Shown here: positions 41,246 through 50,087 of the stretch, piece after piece
Numbering within the stretch: position 1 is the stretch's first letter
Layout of the letters: each line of letters starts with the position of its first letter
Source of the DNA: Thiohalocapsa sp963698775
GTDB taxonomy: Bacteria; Pseudomonadota; Gammaproteobacteria; Chromatiales; Chromatiaceae
Assembly (NCBI GenBank): GCA_963698775.1
Contig: CAVOSE010000001.1
Span: 46,177 to 110,176 of the forward strand
DNA length: 64,000 nt
Direction: 5' to 3'
Program-made: the position numbers and the translations under genes
Notes under the pieces: model-generated
Database searches by the model: none
What the model saw: the letters and a program-made list of their open reading frames with translations, nothing else
Told to the model about the DNA's origin: nothing

Positions 41246-43438
41246 ATGACCGACAACGACCATCGGCCCATTTACATCGTTTTAATCAGCGTTCACGGCC
41301 TGATTCGCGGCAGCCAGCTGGAACTCGGACGCGATGCCGATACCGGCGGTCAGACCCTCTACGTGGTCGAACTGGCGCGCGCACTGGCGGCGCGGGCCGA
41401 TGTCGACCGCGTCGACCTGTTCACGCGCCTGGTAGATGACCCCAACCTCAGTCCGGACTATGCCGTGCCCGTAGAAGAGCTCGGCAACGGTGCGCGCATT
41501 GTGCGCATCGAGGCCGGCCCCCCAGGCTACCTGCCCAAGGAGCAGCTCTGGGACCACCTCGACGCCTTTTCCGACAATATGCTCGGCTTCCTGCGCGACG
41601 AGGACAGGCTGCCGAGTCTGATCCACAGCCACTACGCCGATGCGGGCTATGTAGGATCGCGTCTGTCGGCTCAGCTGGGCGTGCCGCTGGTGCATACTGG
41701 CCACTCCCTGGGTCGCGTCAAACGGCAGCGCCTGTTGGCCTCGGGCCTGACGCAAGAGGTCATCGACCAGCGCTACACGATGGACCGGCGCATCACCGCC
41801 GAGGAAGAGACCCTCGGCGCCGCCAGCCTGGTGGTCACCAGCACGACCCAAGAGATCGAGGAGCAGTACGGTCTCTACGATCACTACCAGCCCGAACTGA
41901 TGTCGGTGATCCCGCCCGGCACCGACCTGGAGCGGTTCCGCCCGCCCGATGGCAGCGAGCAGCGCACGCCGATCAAGCAGGAGCTGGAGCGCTTCCTGAA
42001 CCAACCAAAAAGGCCCATGATCTTGGCCTTGTCACGCCCGGATGAGCGCAAGAACATCACCACCTTGATCGCCGCCTACGGCGAGTCCGCCGAGCTGCAG
42101 CGCGCCGCCAATCTGGTGATCATCGCCGGCAACCGCGACGACATCGGCGACCTCGACAGCGGCGCCCAACAGGTACTGACCGACATCCTGATGCTGATCG
42201 ACCTGCACGACCTCTACGGCCGTGCCGCCTACCCCAAGCATCACAGCTCGGACGACGTGCCGCTGCTGTATCAGATCGCGGCGGCCTCGCGCGGCGTGTT
42301 CATCAACCCGGCGCTGACCGAGCCCTTCGGGCTGACTCTGATCGAGGCCGCGGCCAGCGGTCTGCCCATCGTCGCCACCGAGGATGGCGGCCCCATCGAT
42401 ATCATCAAGCATTGCCAGAACGGCATCCTGATCGACCCGCTCGACAAGCAGGACATCACCAAGGCCCTGCTCAAGGTCATCAGCGACGCGGCGGGTTGGC
42501 GTCGCATGGCGCGCAATGGCCTGGCCGGCGTCAAAGAGCACTATGCCTGGGAAGCCCATGCCGAGAGCTACATGGCAACCGTCAAACCGTTGCTGGATAA
42601 GGTGGAGCCACCGCCGCGCGCACCGGTTACGCGCCGACCGCTGCTCTATCACGACCGCGCAATCTTCACCGATCTGGATCAGAACCTGCTTGGCGACCCG
42701 GACTCATTGGCAGACTTCGTTCGCGTGATGCGCGAGAACCGCAAGTGCACCAGTTTCGGCATCGCCACCGGTCGCCGGTTGGACTCGGCCCTGACCATCA
42801 TGCGCCGCTACGGCATCCCGCGGCCGGATGTGCTGATCACGGCCCTGGGCACCGAGATCTTCTATGCCCCGCAGCTCACCCACGACTATGCTTGGACACG
42901 GCACATCGACCACCTATGGTACCCGCGGCGGGTGCGCGATGCCCTGACCGACCTGCCCGGCATCACCCGTCAGCCCAGCAGCGAGCAGAGCCGGTTCAAG
43001 GTGAGTTTCTATATCGACCCGGACAAGGCGCCCTGCCTGGAGGAGATCGGCAGCCTGTTGCACCAAGGCGGATTGAACGTGCACCTGAACCTGTCGTTCG
43101 GACAGTTTCTGGATGTGGTTCCGGCGCGGGCATCGAAGGGGCTCGCGCTCCGCTACGTGGCCGATCAATGGGGCATCCCCCTGGAACACTGCCTGGCCGC
43201 CGGTGGCTCCGGCGCCGACGAAGACATGATGCGCGGCAATACGCTGGCGGTGGTCGTGGCCAACCGGCACAATGAGGAACTGTCTCAACTCACTGACACC
43301 GAGAGCATCTATTTCGCCGAGCAGCCCTTCGCCGCCGGCATCATGGAGGCCCTTGAACACTATCGATTCTTCGACGCTTGCCAAGTACCGATCGCGCCAG
43401 CGCTGGCGACCGGTGACGCGGCGAATGACAACGGCTGA
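41246..43438 (+). CDS. Sucrose-phosphate synthase
   Basis: This enzyme joins UDP-glucose and fructose-6-phosphate to make sucrose-6-phosphate. The 730-residue protein has a GT-B glycosyltransferase half (LISVHGLIRGSQLELGRDADTGGQT, LIHSHYADAGYVG, HTGHSLGRVKRQRLL, LSRPDERKNI, FINPALTEPFGLTLIEAAASGLP). A HAD-type C-terminal domain follows (AIFTDLDQNLLGD, then GGSGADEDMM). The HAD part has a possible nucleophile Asp but DQN in place of the usual DNT, so it may be only structural. A separate phosphatase follows 12 bases later. Sucrose is a compatible solute in many salt-tolerant phototrophs, which suits the inferred host. Confidence 0.93.
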   Translation: MTDNDHRPIYIVLISVHGLIRGSQLELGRDADTGGQTLYVVELARALAARADVDRVDLFTRLVDDPNLSPDYAVPVEELGNGARIVRIEAGPPGYLPKEQLWDHLDAFSDNMLGFLRDEDRLPSLIHSHYADAGYVGSRLSAQLGVPLVHTGHSLGRVKRQRLLASGLTQEVIDQRYTMDRRITAEEETLGAASLVVTSTTQEIEEQYGLYDHYQPELMSVIPPGTDLERFRPPDGSEQRTPIKQELERFLNQPKRPMILALSRPDERKNITTLIAAYGESAELQRAANLVIIAGNRDDIGDLDSGAQQVLTDILMLIDLHDLYGRAAYPKHHSSDDVPLLYQIAAASRGVFINPALTEPFGLTLIEAAASGLPIVATEDGGPIDIIKHCQNGILIDPLDKQDITKALLKVISDAAGWRRMARNGLAGVKEHYAWEAHAESYMATVKPLLDKVEPPPRAPVTRRPLLYHDRAIFTDLDQNLLGDPDSLADFVRVMRENRKCTSFGIATGRRLDSALTIMRRYGIPRPDVLITALGTEIFYAPQLTHDYAWTRHIDHLWYPRRVRDALTDLPGITRQPSSEQSRFKVSFYIDPDKAPCLEEIGSLLHQGGLNVHLNLSFGQFLDVVPARASKGLALRYVADQWGIPLEHCLAAGGSGADEDMMRGNTLAVVVANRHNEELSQLTDTESIYFAEQPFAAGIMEALEHYRFFDACQVPIAPALATGDAANDNG

Positions 43439-43450
43439 AGGAAAACGCAC

Positions 43451-44323
43451 ATGTCCGACCACGACCGCCGCATACTCATCTGTACAGACCTCGACCGCAC
43501 GCTGTTGCCGAACGGCTCACAGCCGGAGACCCCAGCCGCGCGGCCGCGCTTTCGCGCGCTGGCGGCCCGTCCTGAGGTCAGCGTCGCCTACGTTACCGGC
43601 CGCCATCGCGAACTCGTGCACGAGGCCATTCAGGAATACGGCATTCCAGAGCCGGACTTCCTGATCGGCGATGTCGGCACCAGCATCTACCACGTCAACG
43701 ACGACTGGAAGCCGCGCGCGGATTGGGGCCAACACATCGCCTCAAGCTGGGCAGGCCAGGGACCCGAGGCATTGGCAGAATTGCTGCAGGACGTCGACGG
43801 TCTGCTGATCCAGGAGCCCGCCAAGCAGGGCCCTTACAAGCTCAGCTACTACACCCCCGAGGACTGGGACCGCGGCGCACTGTTACCACATATCGAGCAA
43901 CGACTGCAGGCGCAGGGCATCGCCGCCAACCTGATCTGGAGCGTCGACGAGCATACCGGCACCGGCCTGCTCGACGTGCTGCCGGCCGCCGCCAGCAAGC
44001 ACTCCGCCATCGAGTTCCTGATGCAGCAGGAGGGCTTTGCGCAGGCCGATACCGTCTGCTCCGGCGACAGCGGAAACGACCTAGCGATGCTCACCGGCCC
44101 GCTGCAAGCGGTGCTTGTCGCCAATGCCACCGCCGAGGTCCGCGCCGACGCCGCGTCGCTCGCCGAGGCCGCGGGCACCCAAGGCCTGCTGTACCAGGCC
44201 AAGGGCGATTTCCATGGTATGAATGGCTACTACGCCGCCGGCATCTTGGAGGGTGTCGCGCACTATCTGCCAGAGACGGTGTCTTGGTGGAAAGACGATG
44301 ACGAAGTCGCGAGTCTTGCCTGA
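43451..44323 (+). CDS. Sucrose-phosphate phosphatase (HAD-IIB)
   Basis: This enzyme releases phosphate from sucrose-6-phosphate, making the second step irreversible. The 290-residue HAD protein has the nucleophile motif ICTDLDRTLLPNG, motif II VAYVTGRH, the Lys region YKLSYYTPED, and motif IV CSGDSGNDLAML, followed by NATAEV. It starts 12 bases after the synthase gene and is surely in the same operon; yceH follows 24 bases later. All catalytic residues are present. Confidence 0.93.
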   Translation: MSDHDRRILICTDLDRTLLPNGSQPETPAARPRFRALAARPEVSVAYVTGRHRELVHEAIQEYGIPEPDFLIGDVGTSIYHVNDDWKPRADWGQHIASSWAGQGPEALAELLQDVDGLLIQEPAKQGPYKLSYYTPEDWDRGALLPHIEQRLQAQGIAANLIWSVDEHTGTGLLDVLPAAASKHSAIEFLMQQEGFAQADTVCSGDSGNDLAMLTGPLQAVLVANATAEVRADAASLAEAAGTQGLLYQAKGDFHGMNGYYAAGILEGVAHYLPETVSWWKDDDEVASLA

Positions 44324-44347
44324 TTCCTACCCCTGACGACCACGCCC

Positions 44348-45007
44348 ATGACCGACACAGACGAAGCCAACGCGCCGATGTTCACCGCCGAAGAGGCCCG
44401 AGTCATCGGTTGCCTGATGGAAAAGCAGCGCACCACGCCGGACCAATACCCACTAACGCTGAACGCGCTGGTCACCGCCTGCAACCAAAAGACCAGTCGG
44501 CACCCTGTCATGCACATGGAGGTGGGACGCGTCGGGCATACGGTGAATCAATTGCGCGATCGCGGCCTGATCCATGCCAGCTTCAGCGGCCGAACCGAAC
44601 GCTACGACCACAAGCTGGCCGGCACCTTCATGCTCGACCGCCGACAGCAGGCCCTCCTCTGCGTGCTGATGCTGCGCGGTCCGCAGACCATCGGCGAGTT
44701 GCGTACCAACACCGCCCGCATGGCGGACTTCGACGACCTTCCCGCGCTGCAAAGCTCCCTGACGGAGCTGGAGCGACACGATCCGCCCCTGGTCAAGGAG
44801 TTGCCGCGCCAGGCCGGCATGCGCGAGCAGCGCTATGCGCACCTACTCTGCGGCGAACCCCAGTTCGAGGCGCCAGCGGCCCGCTCCTCCGCCCAAACCC
44901 CGGTAGCGCCGGTATCGCCCGAGCTGGAAGGACGCGTCGAAAAACTCGAAACGGCGGTGGCCGCCCTGCGCGCCGAGGTCGAGGCGCTGAAGCAACGCCT
45001 CGAGTGA
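44348..45007 (+). CDS. YceH family protein (DUF480)
   Basis: This 219-residue protein is built of two winged-helix-like repeats: FTAEEARVIGCLMEKQRTTPDQYPLTLNAL, then LLCVLMLRGPQTIGELRTNT. A C-terminal coiled coil (LEGRVEKLETAVAALRAEVEALKQRL) follows. The pattern matches YceH. The fold suggests nucleic-acid binding, but no target is known. It follows the sucrose genes closely and is likely co-transcribed. Confidence 0.92.
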   Translation: MTDTDEANAPMFTAEEARVIGCLMEKQRTTPDQYPLTLNALVTACNQKTSRHPVMHMEVGRVGHTVNQLRDRGLIHASFSGRTERYDHKLAGTFMLDRRQQALLCVLMLRGPQTIGELRTNTARMADFDDLPALQSSLTELERHDPPLVKELPRQAGMREQRYAHLLCGEPQFEAPAARSSAQTPVAPVSPELEGRVEKLETAVAALRAEVEALKQRLE

Positions 45008-45075
45008 TAGGATTCGATTGCTGATTAGCCTCGCCGCCGGGCTGTGGGTTCGGCAAGCGATCCCTCGGGCTCCAC

Positions 45076-45309
45076 TTAATAGGGGCCGATCGAGGCGCCA
45101 TCGTGCGCCACCTTTTTCACAATGCGCGCGGCCACATAGCTCGCGAAGGCATCGACATTGACGTAACCCTGTTGTAAAGCAAGTTGCGTCAATGCGTTGA
45201 TGGCATCGCGGGTGCGGGCGATCTCGTCATGGGAGCGTCCGCAGCCGCGGCAGTGAGTGCCGTCTTCCGTGCAGGCGGTCTTGCCTGCACAAGGCACGAA
45301 CTCGGCCAT
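45076..45309 (-). CDS. DUF1289-like Cys-rich small protein
   Basis: This 77-residue protein has Cys7, Cys13, Cys20 and Cys23 in the order VPCAGKTACTEDGTHCRGCGRSHDEIA. That matches the DUF1289 pattern (P-C, C-x-G-C-x-R, D-E-I) and suggests a bound metal or Fe-S cluster. The start at 45309 is one base after the SIR2-like stop (TGA-c-ATG), so the two genes are translationally coupled. The longer open frame to 45396 overlaps the upstream gene and is not chosen. A -24/-12 promoter upstream of the pair places it in the nif regulon. Its role is unknown. Confidence 0.8.
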   Translation of the reverse strand: MAEFVPCAGKTACTEDGTHCRGCGRSHDEIARTRDAINALTQLALQQGYVNVDAFASYVAARIVKKVAHDGASIGPY

Positions 45310-45310
45310 G

Positions 45311-46189
45311 TCAGCAGCCGACCTCGTGCGCGGCCGGAATCGAGTCCTCATCCAGCACACCGGCCGCCCGCAGCAAGTCGGGGATATCGGCCTCAACGAT
45401 CTCGATACCCTTGTTGGCGCAATAGCGCCGCTCCTTCTCCGTCGGCTCTGGGATCAGCGCCCAGCCGGCAGGCTCGCCTGCACCGTAGATGACATCAGAC
45501 AGCACCATGCGCTCGGTATCGCGGTTCAGTCTGAGGCCCAGAAACAGATACTGGCGGGCCGGACGATAGGCCTTCACGAAACTCGGGATCGCAAAACCAC
45601 CCATCAGTTCGGTCAGATAGTCGACATAGTCGGCGTCGGAGGCGATGTAGGTGGCGTCCGGCCGCGGACTGCCCATCGGTTTGAACAGCATCGGCAAGGT
45701 TGGGTCGGCTGCCTCCTGCTCCACCTCGCGGTAGCTGCCGTCTTCCCATTGATGAATGCGAAAGCGAAAATCGGTGCCGCCCACCCGCGAGATGCCGCGG
45801 ATCAGGGTATGCGGGCAATGCGCATAGGAGTCTTGCAGTTGGGTGTCGCGGTTGATGTCGATGACATAGGGCGGAGCCAACGCGGCGATCCAGTCGTGTA
45901 CCGCGGCACGGGTCCAACTGCGCTTGCCGTAGGTGTCGTCCAAGAACCGATTCACGGCCCCGCGACCGCGCTTTAACTCAACATTCATCGCCGCACGCGG
46001 GAACTCCCACATCAACTTCGGCGCCATCGGCCGCCCGTTGTTCATGGCCAGGATGAGGCTATCGCTGTCGGCGGGGATCGGCTCACCGGTGCCGACCTCC
46101 ACGACGTCGTCGAGGGCGCCCGGGCCGAGATAGGGGACGAGGTCGCCCCGGGCGACGGCCTGAACGAGATCGTTGAGATCAAGAGACAT
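45311..46189 (-). CDS. SIR2-like protein in the nif cluster
   Basis: This 292-residue protein has the layout of SIR2_2 NAD-binding domains: DLVPYLGPGAL (residues 17-26, where GxGAS is usual), YVIDINRDTQLQDSY with Asn113, FKPMGS, SDADYVDYL and QYLFLGLRLNRDTER. The catalytic His expected in the K-x-H-G block is Met172, so NAD hydrolysis or deacetylation may be lost or altered. It is divergent from nifE and has its own sigma-54 type promoter. It is coupled to the DUF1289-like gene. The SIR2-family call is by motif order and moderately sure; the role in nitrogen fixation is inferred from position and promoter. Confidence 0.75.
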   Translation of the reverse strand: MSLDLNDLVQAVARGDLVPYLGPGALDDVVEVGTGEPIPADSDSLILAMNNGRPMAPKLMWEFPRAAMNVELKRGRGAVNRFLDDTYGKRSWTRAAVHDWIAALAPPYVIDINRDTQLQDSYAHCPHTLIRGISRVGGTDFRFRIHQWEDGSYREVEQEAADPTLPMLFKPMGSPRPDATYIASDADYVDYLTELMGGFAIPSFVKAYRPARQYLFLGLRLNRDTERMVLSDVIYGAGEPAGWALIPEPTEKERRYCANKGIEIVEADIPDLLRAAGVLDEDSIPAAHEVGC

Positions 46190-46236
46190 GGGTCTTTCCT
46201 ATGGGCTCGGTTTGCAGGGAACGTCCCCGACATCAA

Positions 46237-46252
46237 AGCAAGCTTTGCGCCA
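46237..46252 (-). promoter_or_regulatory. Sigma-54 (-24/-12) promoter for the SIR2-like gene
   Basis: Read on the minus strand the site is TGGCGCAAAGCTTGCT: GG at 46251-46250 and GC at 46239-46238 are separated by exactly 10 bases, and TTGCT matches the -12 box. It lies about 48 bases before the start codon at 46189, a fitting distance. Confidence 0.75.
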
Positions 46253-46387
46253 GAGGCAGCCGATTCGCCAGCCCCAAGTTTCCACCGCAAGGCGAGCAGC
46301 GGCCGCGGGCCGAGCCACCCCTGATGACCCAAGCCAACGCCACGGCTGTGGCAAAGCCTTCAAGCCCCGGTGATGCGGCGCAGGCAT

Positions 46388-46403
46388 TGTCGATTTCGCG
46401 ACA
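46388..46403. promoter_or_regulatory. NifA upstream activator sequence (TGT-N10-ACA)
   Basis: TGT (46388-46390) and ACA (46401-46403) are separated by 10 bases, an exact NifA site. It lies 115 bases upstream of the nifE -24 box and about 136 bases upstream of that of the SIR2-like gene, so one site could serve both directions. Confidence 0.7.
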
Positions 46404-46517
46404 AGCCGACGGCCTCGAACGCAAGCGCACTAGAGGACGATGCGACCGCACGAAAACCGCCGGCTTGTTTGCGCGTTACAGTCCCCTTCACGCCTCCCCA
46501 AGCCCGCTGCGATCCGC

Positions 46518-46533
46518 TGGCACGTCTTCTGCT
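46518..46533 (+). promoter_or_regulatory. Sigma-54 (-24/-12) promoter for nifE
   Basis: The site is TGGCACGTCTTCTGCT: TGGCACG is a perfect -24 box, and GG (46519-46520) and GC (46531-46532) are 10 bases apart. It lies about 43 bases before the nifE ATG. Confidence 0.85.
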
Positions 46534-46575
46534 TAACCTCACCAAAGCCAAGACTACGGGACCCTGGGATTACGC

Positions 46576-48059
46576 ATGAGCATGAAGCAGAGAGACATCG
46601 CCGCGCTGCTCGACGAGCCGGCCTGCTCACACAACAGCAAACAAAAGTCCGGCTGCGCCAAGCCGAAGCCCGGCGCCACCGCCGGCGGCTGTTCCTTCGA
46701 CGGCGCCCAGATCGCGCTGCTGCCGATCGCCGATGTCGCCCACATCGTGCACGGCTCCATCGCCTGTGCCGGCGGCTCCTGGGACAACCGCGGCACGCGT
46801 TCCTCCGGCCCCAAGCTGTTCAAGCTCGGCATGACCACGGACCTGACCGAACAGGACGTGATCATGGGGCGCGGCGAGAAGCGGCTGTTCCACGGCATCA
46901 AGCAGGCCATCGACAGCTACCAACCGGCGGCGGTGTTCGTCTACAACACCTGCGTACCGGCTCTGATCGGCGACGATGTGGACGCCGTCTGCAAGGCCGC
47001 CACCGAGCGCTGGGGCACGCCCGTGGTGTCGGTGGATGCGGCCGGCTTCTACGGCACCAAGAATCTGGGCAACCGCATCGCCGGCGAGTCGATGGTCAAG
47101 CAGGTCTGCGGCGGTCGCGAGCCGGACCCGGTGCCCGCCGGCATCCAACACGACGGCTTCAAGGTGCACGACGTGACCCTGGTCGGCGAGTACAACATCG
47201 CCGGCGAGCTTTGGCGCGTGCTGCCGCTGTTCGACGAGCTGGGGCTGCGGGTGCTATGCACGCTGTCGGGCGATGCCCGCTTCCGCGAGGTGCAGACCAT
47301 GCACCGCTCGGAGGTCAACATGATGGTCTGCTCCAAGGCCATGGTCAACGTCGCGCGTAAGCTGCAGGAGTCGTTCGGCACGCCCTGGTTCGAGGGCAGC
47401 TTCTACGGCGTCAACGACGTCTCCCAGGCGTTGCGCGACTTCGCCCGCATCATCGACGACCCGGATCTGACCACCCGCACCGAGGCCCTCATCGCCGCGA
47501 AGAGGCACGCGTCGACCAATTGCTCGAGCCCTGGCGCGAACGCCTGGCCGGCAAGCGGGTGCTGCTCTATACCGGCGGCGTCAAGTCCTGGTCCATTGTC
47601 GCCGCGCTTCAGGATCTCGGCATGACGGTGGTCGCCAGCGGCACCCGCAAGTCGACCGAAGACGACAAGGCGCGCATCCGCGAACTGATGGGCGAGGACG
47701 CCGTGCTGCTCGACGACGGCAACCCGCGCGCGCTGCTGGACATGTGCAAGGCGCAGAACGTCGACATCCTGATCGCCGGCGGCCGCAACATGTATACCGC
47801 GTTGAAGGCACGCATGCCGTTCCTGGATATCAATCAGGAGCGCGACTTCGGCTATGCCGGCTACGAGGGCATGTTGGAACTCGCGCGCCAGCTTTGCCTG
47901 ACCATCGAGAGCCCGATCTGGCAGTCGGTGCGCAGCGCCCCGCCCTGGACCGTCGGCACGGCCCCGATCGCCGCCGATTCCGGCGCCGACCCAAGCACCG
48001 ATTCAGGCACTGATTCAGCCACCGGTGACGCAGCCGCCGCGGAGGTGTCGCATGCCTAA
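46576..48059 (+). pseudogene. nifE: nifE, FeMo-cofactor scaffold subunit, frameshifted
   Basis: NifE pairs with NifN to form the scaffold on which the FeMo-cofactor matures. The first frame (from 46576) reads a clear NifE N-terminal two thirds: HIVHGSIACAGGSWDNRG and VFVYNTCVPALIGDDVD with the cluster-binding Cys, and HRSEVNMMVCSKAMVNVA. It then goes out of frame near 47496-47499. The family sequence continues one frame over (EEARVDQLLEPWRERLAGKRVLLYTGGVKSW...) to the TAA at 48059. Adding one C after GCC at 47496 would restore one uninterrupted frame of about 495 residues. Either the strain has a broken nifE or the assembly lost one base; the intact flanks favour a sequencing error. The last 35 residues are low-complexity (Asp/Ser/Thr/Ala). 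Confidence 0.9.
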
Positions 48060-49467
48060 GTCAGCGACCGGCACTGGGAACGCCACCGGACCAACCATCA
48101 TCAAGCGCCGCAAGGCGCTATCGGTGAGCCCGCTCAAGGCAAGCTCAACCCTGGGCGCGACCCTGGCCTTTCTCGGCATGAACCGGTCGATTCCGATGCT
48201 GCACGGCTCCCAGGGCTGTACCGCTTTCGGCAAGATCTTCTTCATCCAGCACTTTCGCGATCCGATGCCAATGCAGACCACGGCCATGGATCAGGTCAGC
48301 ACCATCATGGGTGGCGACGACAGCGTCGTCGAGGGTCTCGCGACCATCTGCGCCAAGCACGCCCCGGCGTTGATCGGCGTACCCACCACCGGGCTGGTGG
48401 AGACCCAGGGCGCCGACGTACGTCGCGCTGTGCGCCAGTTCCGCGAGCGTCACCCGGAGTATGCCGAGGTGGCCGTTGTACCCGTGTCGACGCCGGATTA
48501 CGTGGGCTGCCTGGAGAGCGGCTTCAACGCGGGCGTCAAGGCGATCATCGAGGAACTGGTGCCGAAGGCCACCGCGGCCGGCACCCGACCCGGCAATCGT
48601 CAGCGCCAGGTGAACGTGCTCGCCGGCTCGCACCTGACCGTCGGCGACATCGAGTACATCAAAGACCTCTTGGAGCGCTTCCGCCTGCGCCCGCTACTGA
48701 TCACGGACATCTCCGATTCCCTAGATGGCCATCTAGCGGATACCGACTTCAGCCCGCTGACCATCGGCGGCACCCGCATTGAGGAGCTGCAGACCGCGGG
48801 CGACTCGGTCGCCACGCTGGTCATCGGCCGCTCCATGACGGGCGCCGCGAATGCCCTGGCGGAGCGCACCGGCGTACCGGACTATCGATTCCCGCACCTG
48901 ATGGGGCTCGAAGCGGTCGACCGGCTGATCACGACCCTGGCCGACATCAGCGCCGAACCGGTGCCGGATCGCATCACGCGCCAGCGCAGCCAACTCCAGG
49001 ACGCCATGCTCGACGCGCACTTCTCCGTCGGTCAGGGACGCTTCGCCATCGCCGCCGATGGCGATCTGCTCGCGGCCTTCTCCGAGTTGCTCGCAGGCAT
49101 GGGCGCCGAGACGGTCGCCGCGGTGGCACCGGCCAACGGGCCGAGCCTCAGACACGTGGTCGCCGACGAGGTCAGGATCGGGGATCTCGAGGATCTGGAG
49201 CTGGCCGCCCGCGCCAACGGCGCCGAGGTCATGATCTGCAACTCCCACGGCGTCCATACCGCGGAACGGCTCGGCGTTCCGTTGCTGCGGGCGGGCTTTC
49301 CGCAGTACGACCTGGTCGGCGGCTACCAACGCTGCTGGATCGGCTACCAGGGCACCCGGCAGACCCTGTTCGACCTGGCCAACATCATGCTCGGCCTGGA
49401 GAAGGGCGAAATCCACCCGTACCGCTCGCGCCTCAAGCAATGGCCCGACGCGGAGCGGGCGGCGTGA
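48052..49467 (+). CDS. nifN: Nitrogenase cofactor scaffold subunit NifN
   Basis: NifN is the partner of NifE in the NifEN scaffold. The 471-residue protein has the family blocks NRSIPMLHGSQGCTAFGKIF (cluster-binding Cys), GGDDSVVEGL, IGVPTTGLVETQGADV, VPVSTPDYVGCLESGF and LLRAGFPQYDLVGGYQRCWIGY. ATG at 48052 has GGAGG six bases upstream and overlaps the nifE stop by 8 bases, so the two are translationally coupled. The open frame from 48025 adds nine residues inside nifE and is not chosen. Confidence 0.97.
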   Translation: MPKSATGTGNATGPTIIKRRKALSVSPLKASSTLGATLAFLGMNRSIPMLHGSQGCTAFGKIFFIQHFRDPMPMQTTAMDQVSTIMGGDDSVVEGLATICAKHAPALIGVPTTGLVETQGADVRRAVRQFRERHPEYAEVAVVPVSTPDYVGCLESGFNAGVKAIIEELVPKATAAGTRPGNRQRQVNVLAGSHLTVGDIEYIKDLLERFRLRPLLITDISDSLDGHLADTDFSPLTIGGTRIEELQTAGDSVATLVIGRSMTGAANALAERTGVPDYRFPHLMGLEAVDRLITTLADISAEPVPDRITRQRSQLQDAMLDAHFSVGQGRFAIAADGDLLAAFSELLAGMGAETVAAVAPANGPSLRHVVADEVRIGDLEDLELAARANGAEVMICNSHGVHTAERLGVPLLRAGFPQYDLVGGYQRCWIGYQGTRQTLFDLANIMLGLEKGEIHPYRSRLKQWPDAERAA

Positions 49468-49576
49468 AGACGGTCCCCAGGACGACGTTTTCGATCCGCG
49501 ATCACGAAACAGTTGAACCATGCGGCACAGACGGGAACACGAAGCTGCTCAACGGCACACGGAGCGATGAGAACCC

Positions 49577-50062
49577 ATGACCCTGCAACGCAAGCTCAAG
49601 CTCGTCACTGACGAAAGCGCCGTGGCCGGCGACGCGGCGGCGATCAAGGTGGCCTTCGCCAGCGCCGACCGCAAGCACGTCGACCAACACTTCGGCGCCG
49701 CCGAGGGATTCGCCCTCTATCAGGTATCGCCTACCGGCTATGAACTGTTGGAGGTGACCCAATTCGGCCGGCTGGACATGGACGGCAACGAAGACAAGCT
49801 GGGCGCCAAGATCGACGTACTGCGCGACTGCGTTGCCGTCTACTGTCAGGCCGTGGGGGCGTCCGCGATCAGCCAGCTCCGCATGGCCGGCGTGCAGCCG
49901 ATAAAAGTCCCGTCCCAGACACTGATCAGCGGCCTGCTGCGAGATCTGCAGCGCGAGTTGCAGGACGGCCCCAGCGCCTGGCTGGCCCGCGCCATCGACC
50001 AACGCCAACCCCAGCGCGAAGACCGCTTCGACACGATGGAGGCGGAGGGGTGGAGTGAATGA
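49577..50062 (+). CDS. nifX: Nitrogen fixation protein NifX
   Basis: NifX binds FeMo-cofactor precursors during assembly. The 161-residue protein has the NifX/NifY-type fold (IKVAFASADRKHVDQHFGAAEGFALYQV, and DCVAVYCQAVGASAISQLRMAGVQPIKV), with the typical His in the DQHFG loop. It follows nifN by 109 bases and overlaps or abuts the next gene. Confidence 0.95.
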   Translation: MTLQRKLKLVTDESAVAGDAAAIKVAFASADRKHVDQHFGAAEGFALYQVSPTGYELLEVTQFGRLDMDGNEDKLGAKIDVLRDCVAVYCQAVGASAISQLRMAGVQPIKVPSQTLISGLLRDLQRELQDGPSAWLARAIDQRQPQREDRFDTMEAEGWSE

Positions 50063-50087
50063 ACCCGCGACCGACGGAGACCACGAC

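Noticed and set aside
46444..46466. Second possible NifA site (TGT...ACA) near 46466
   Set aside because: The spacing is 9 rather than 10 bases, so it does not fit the NifA consensus.
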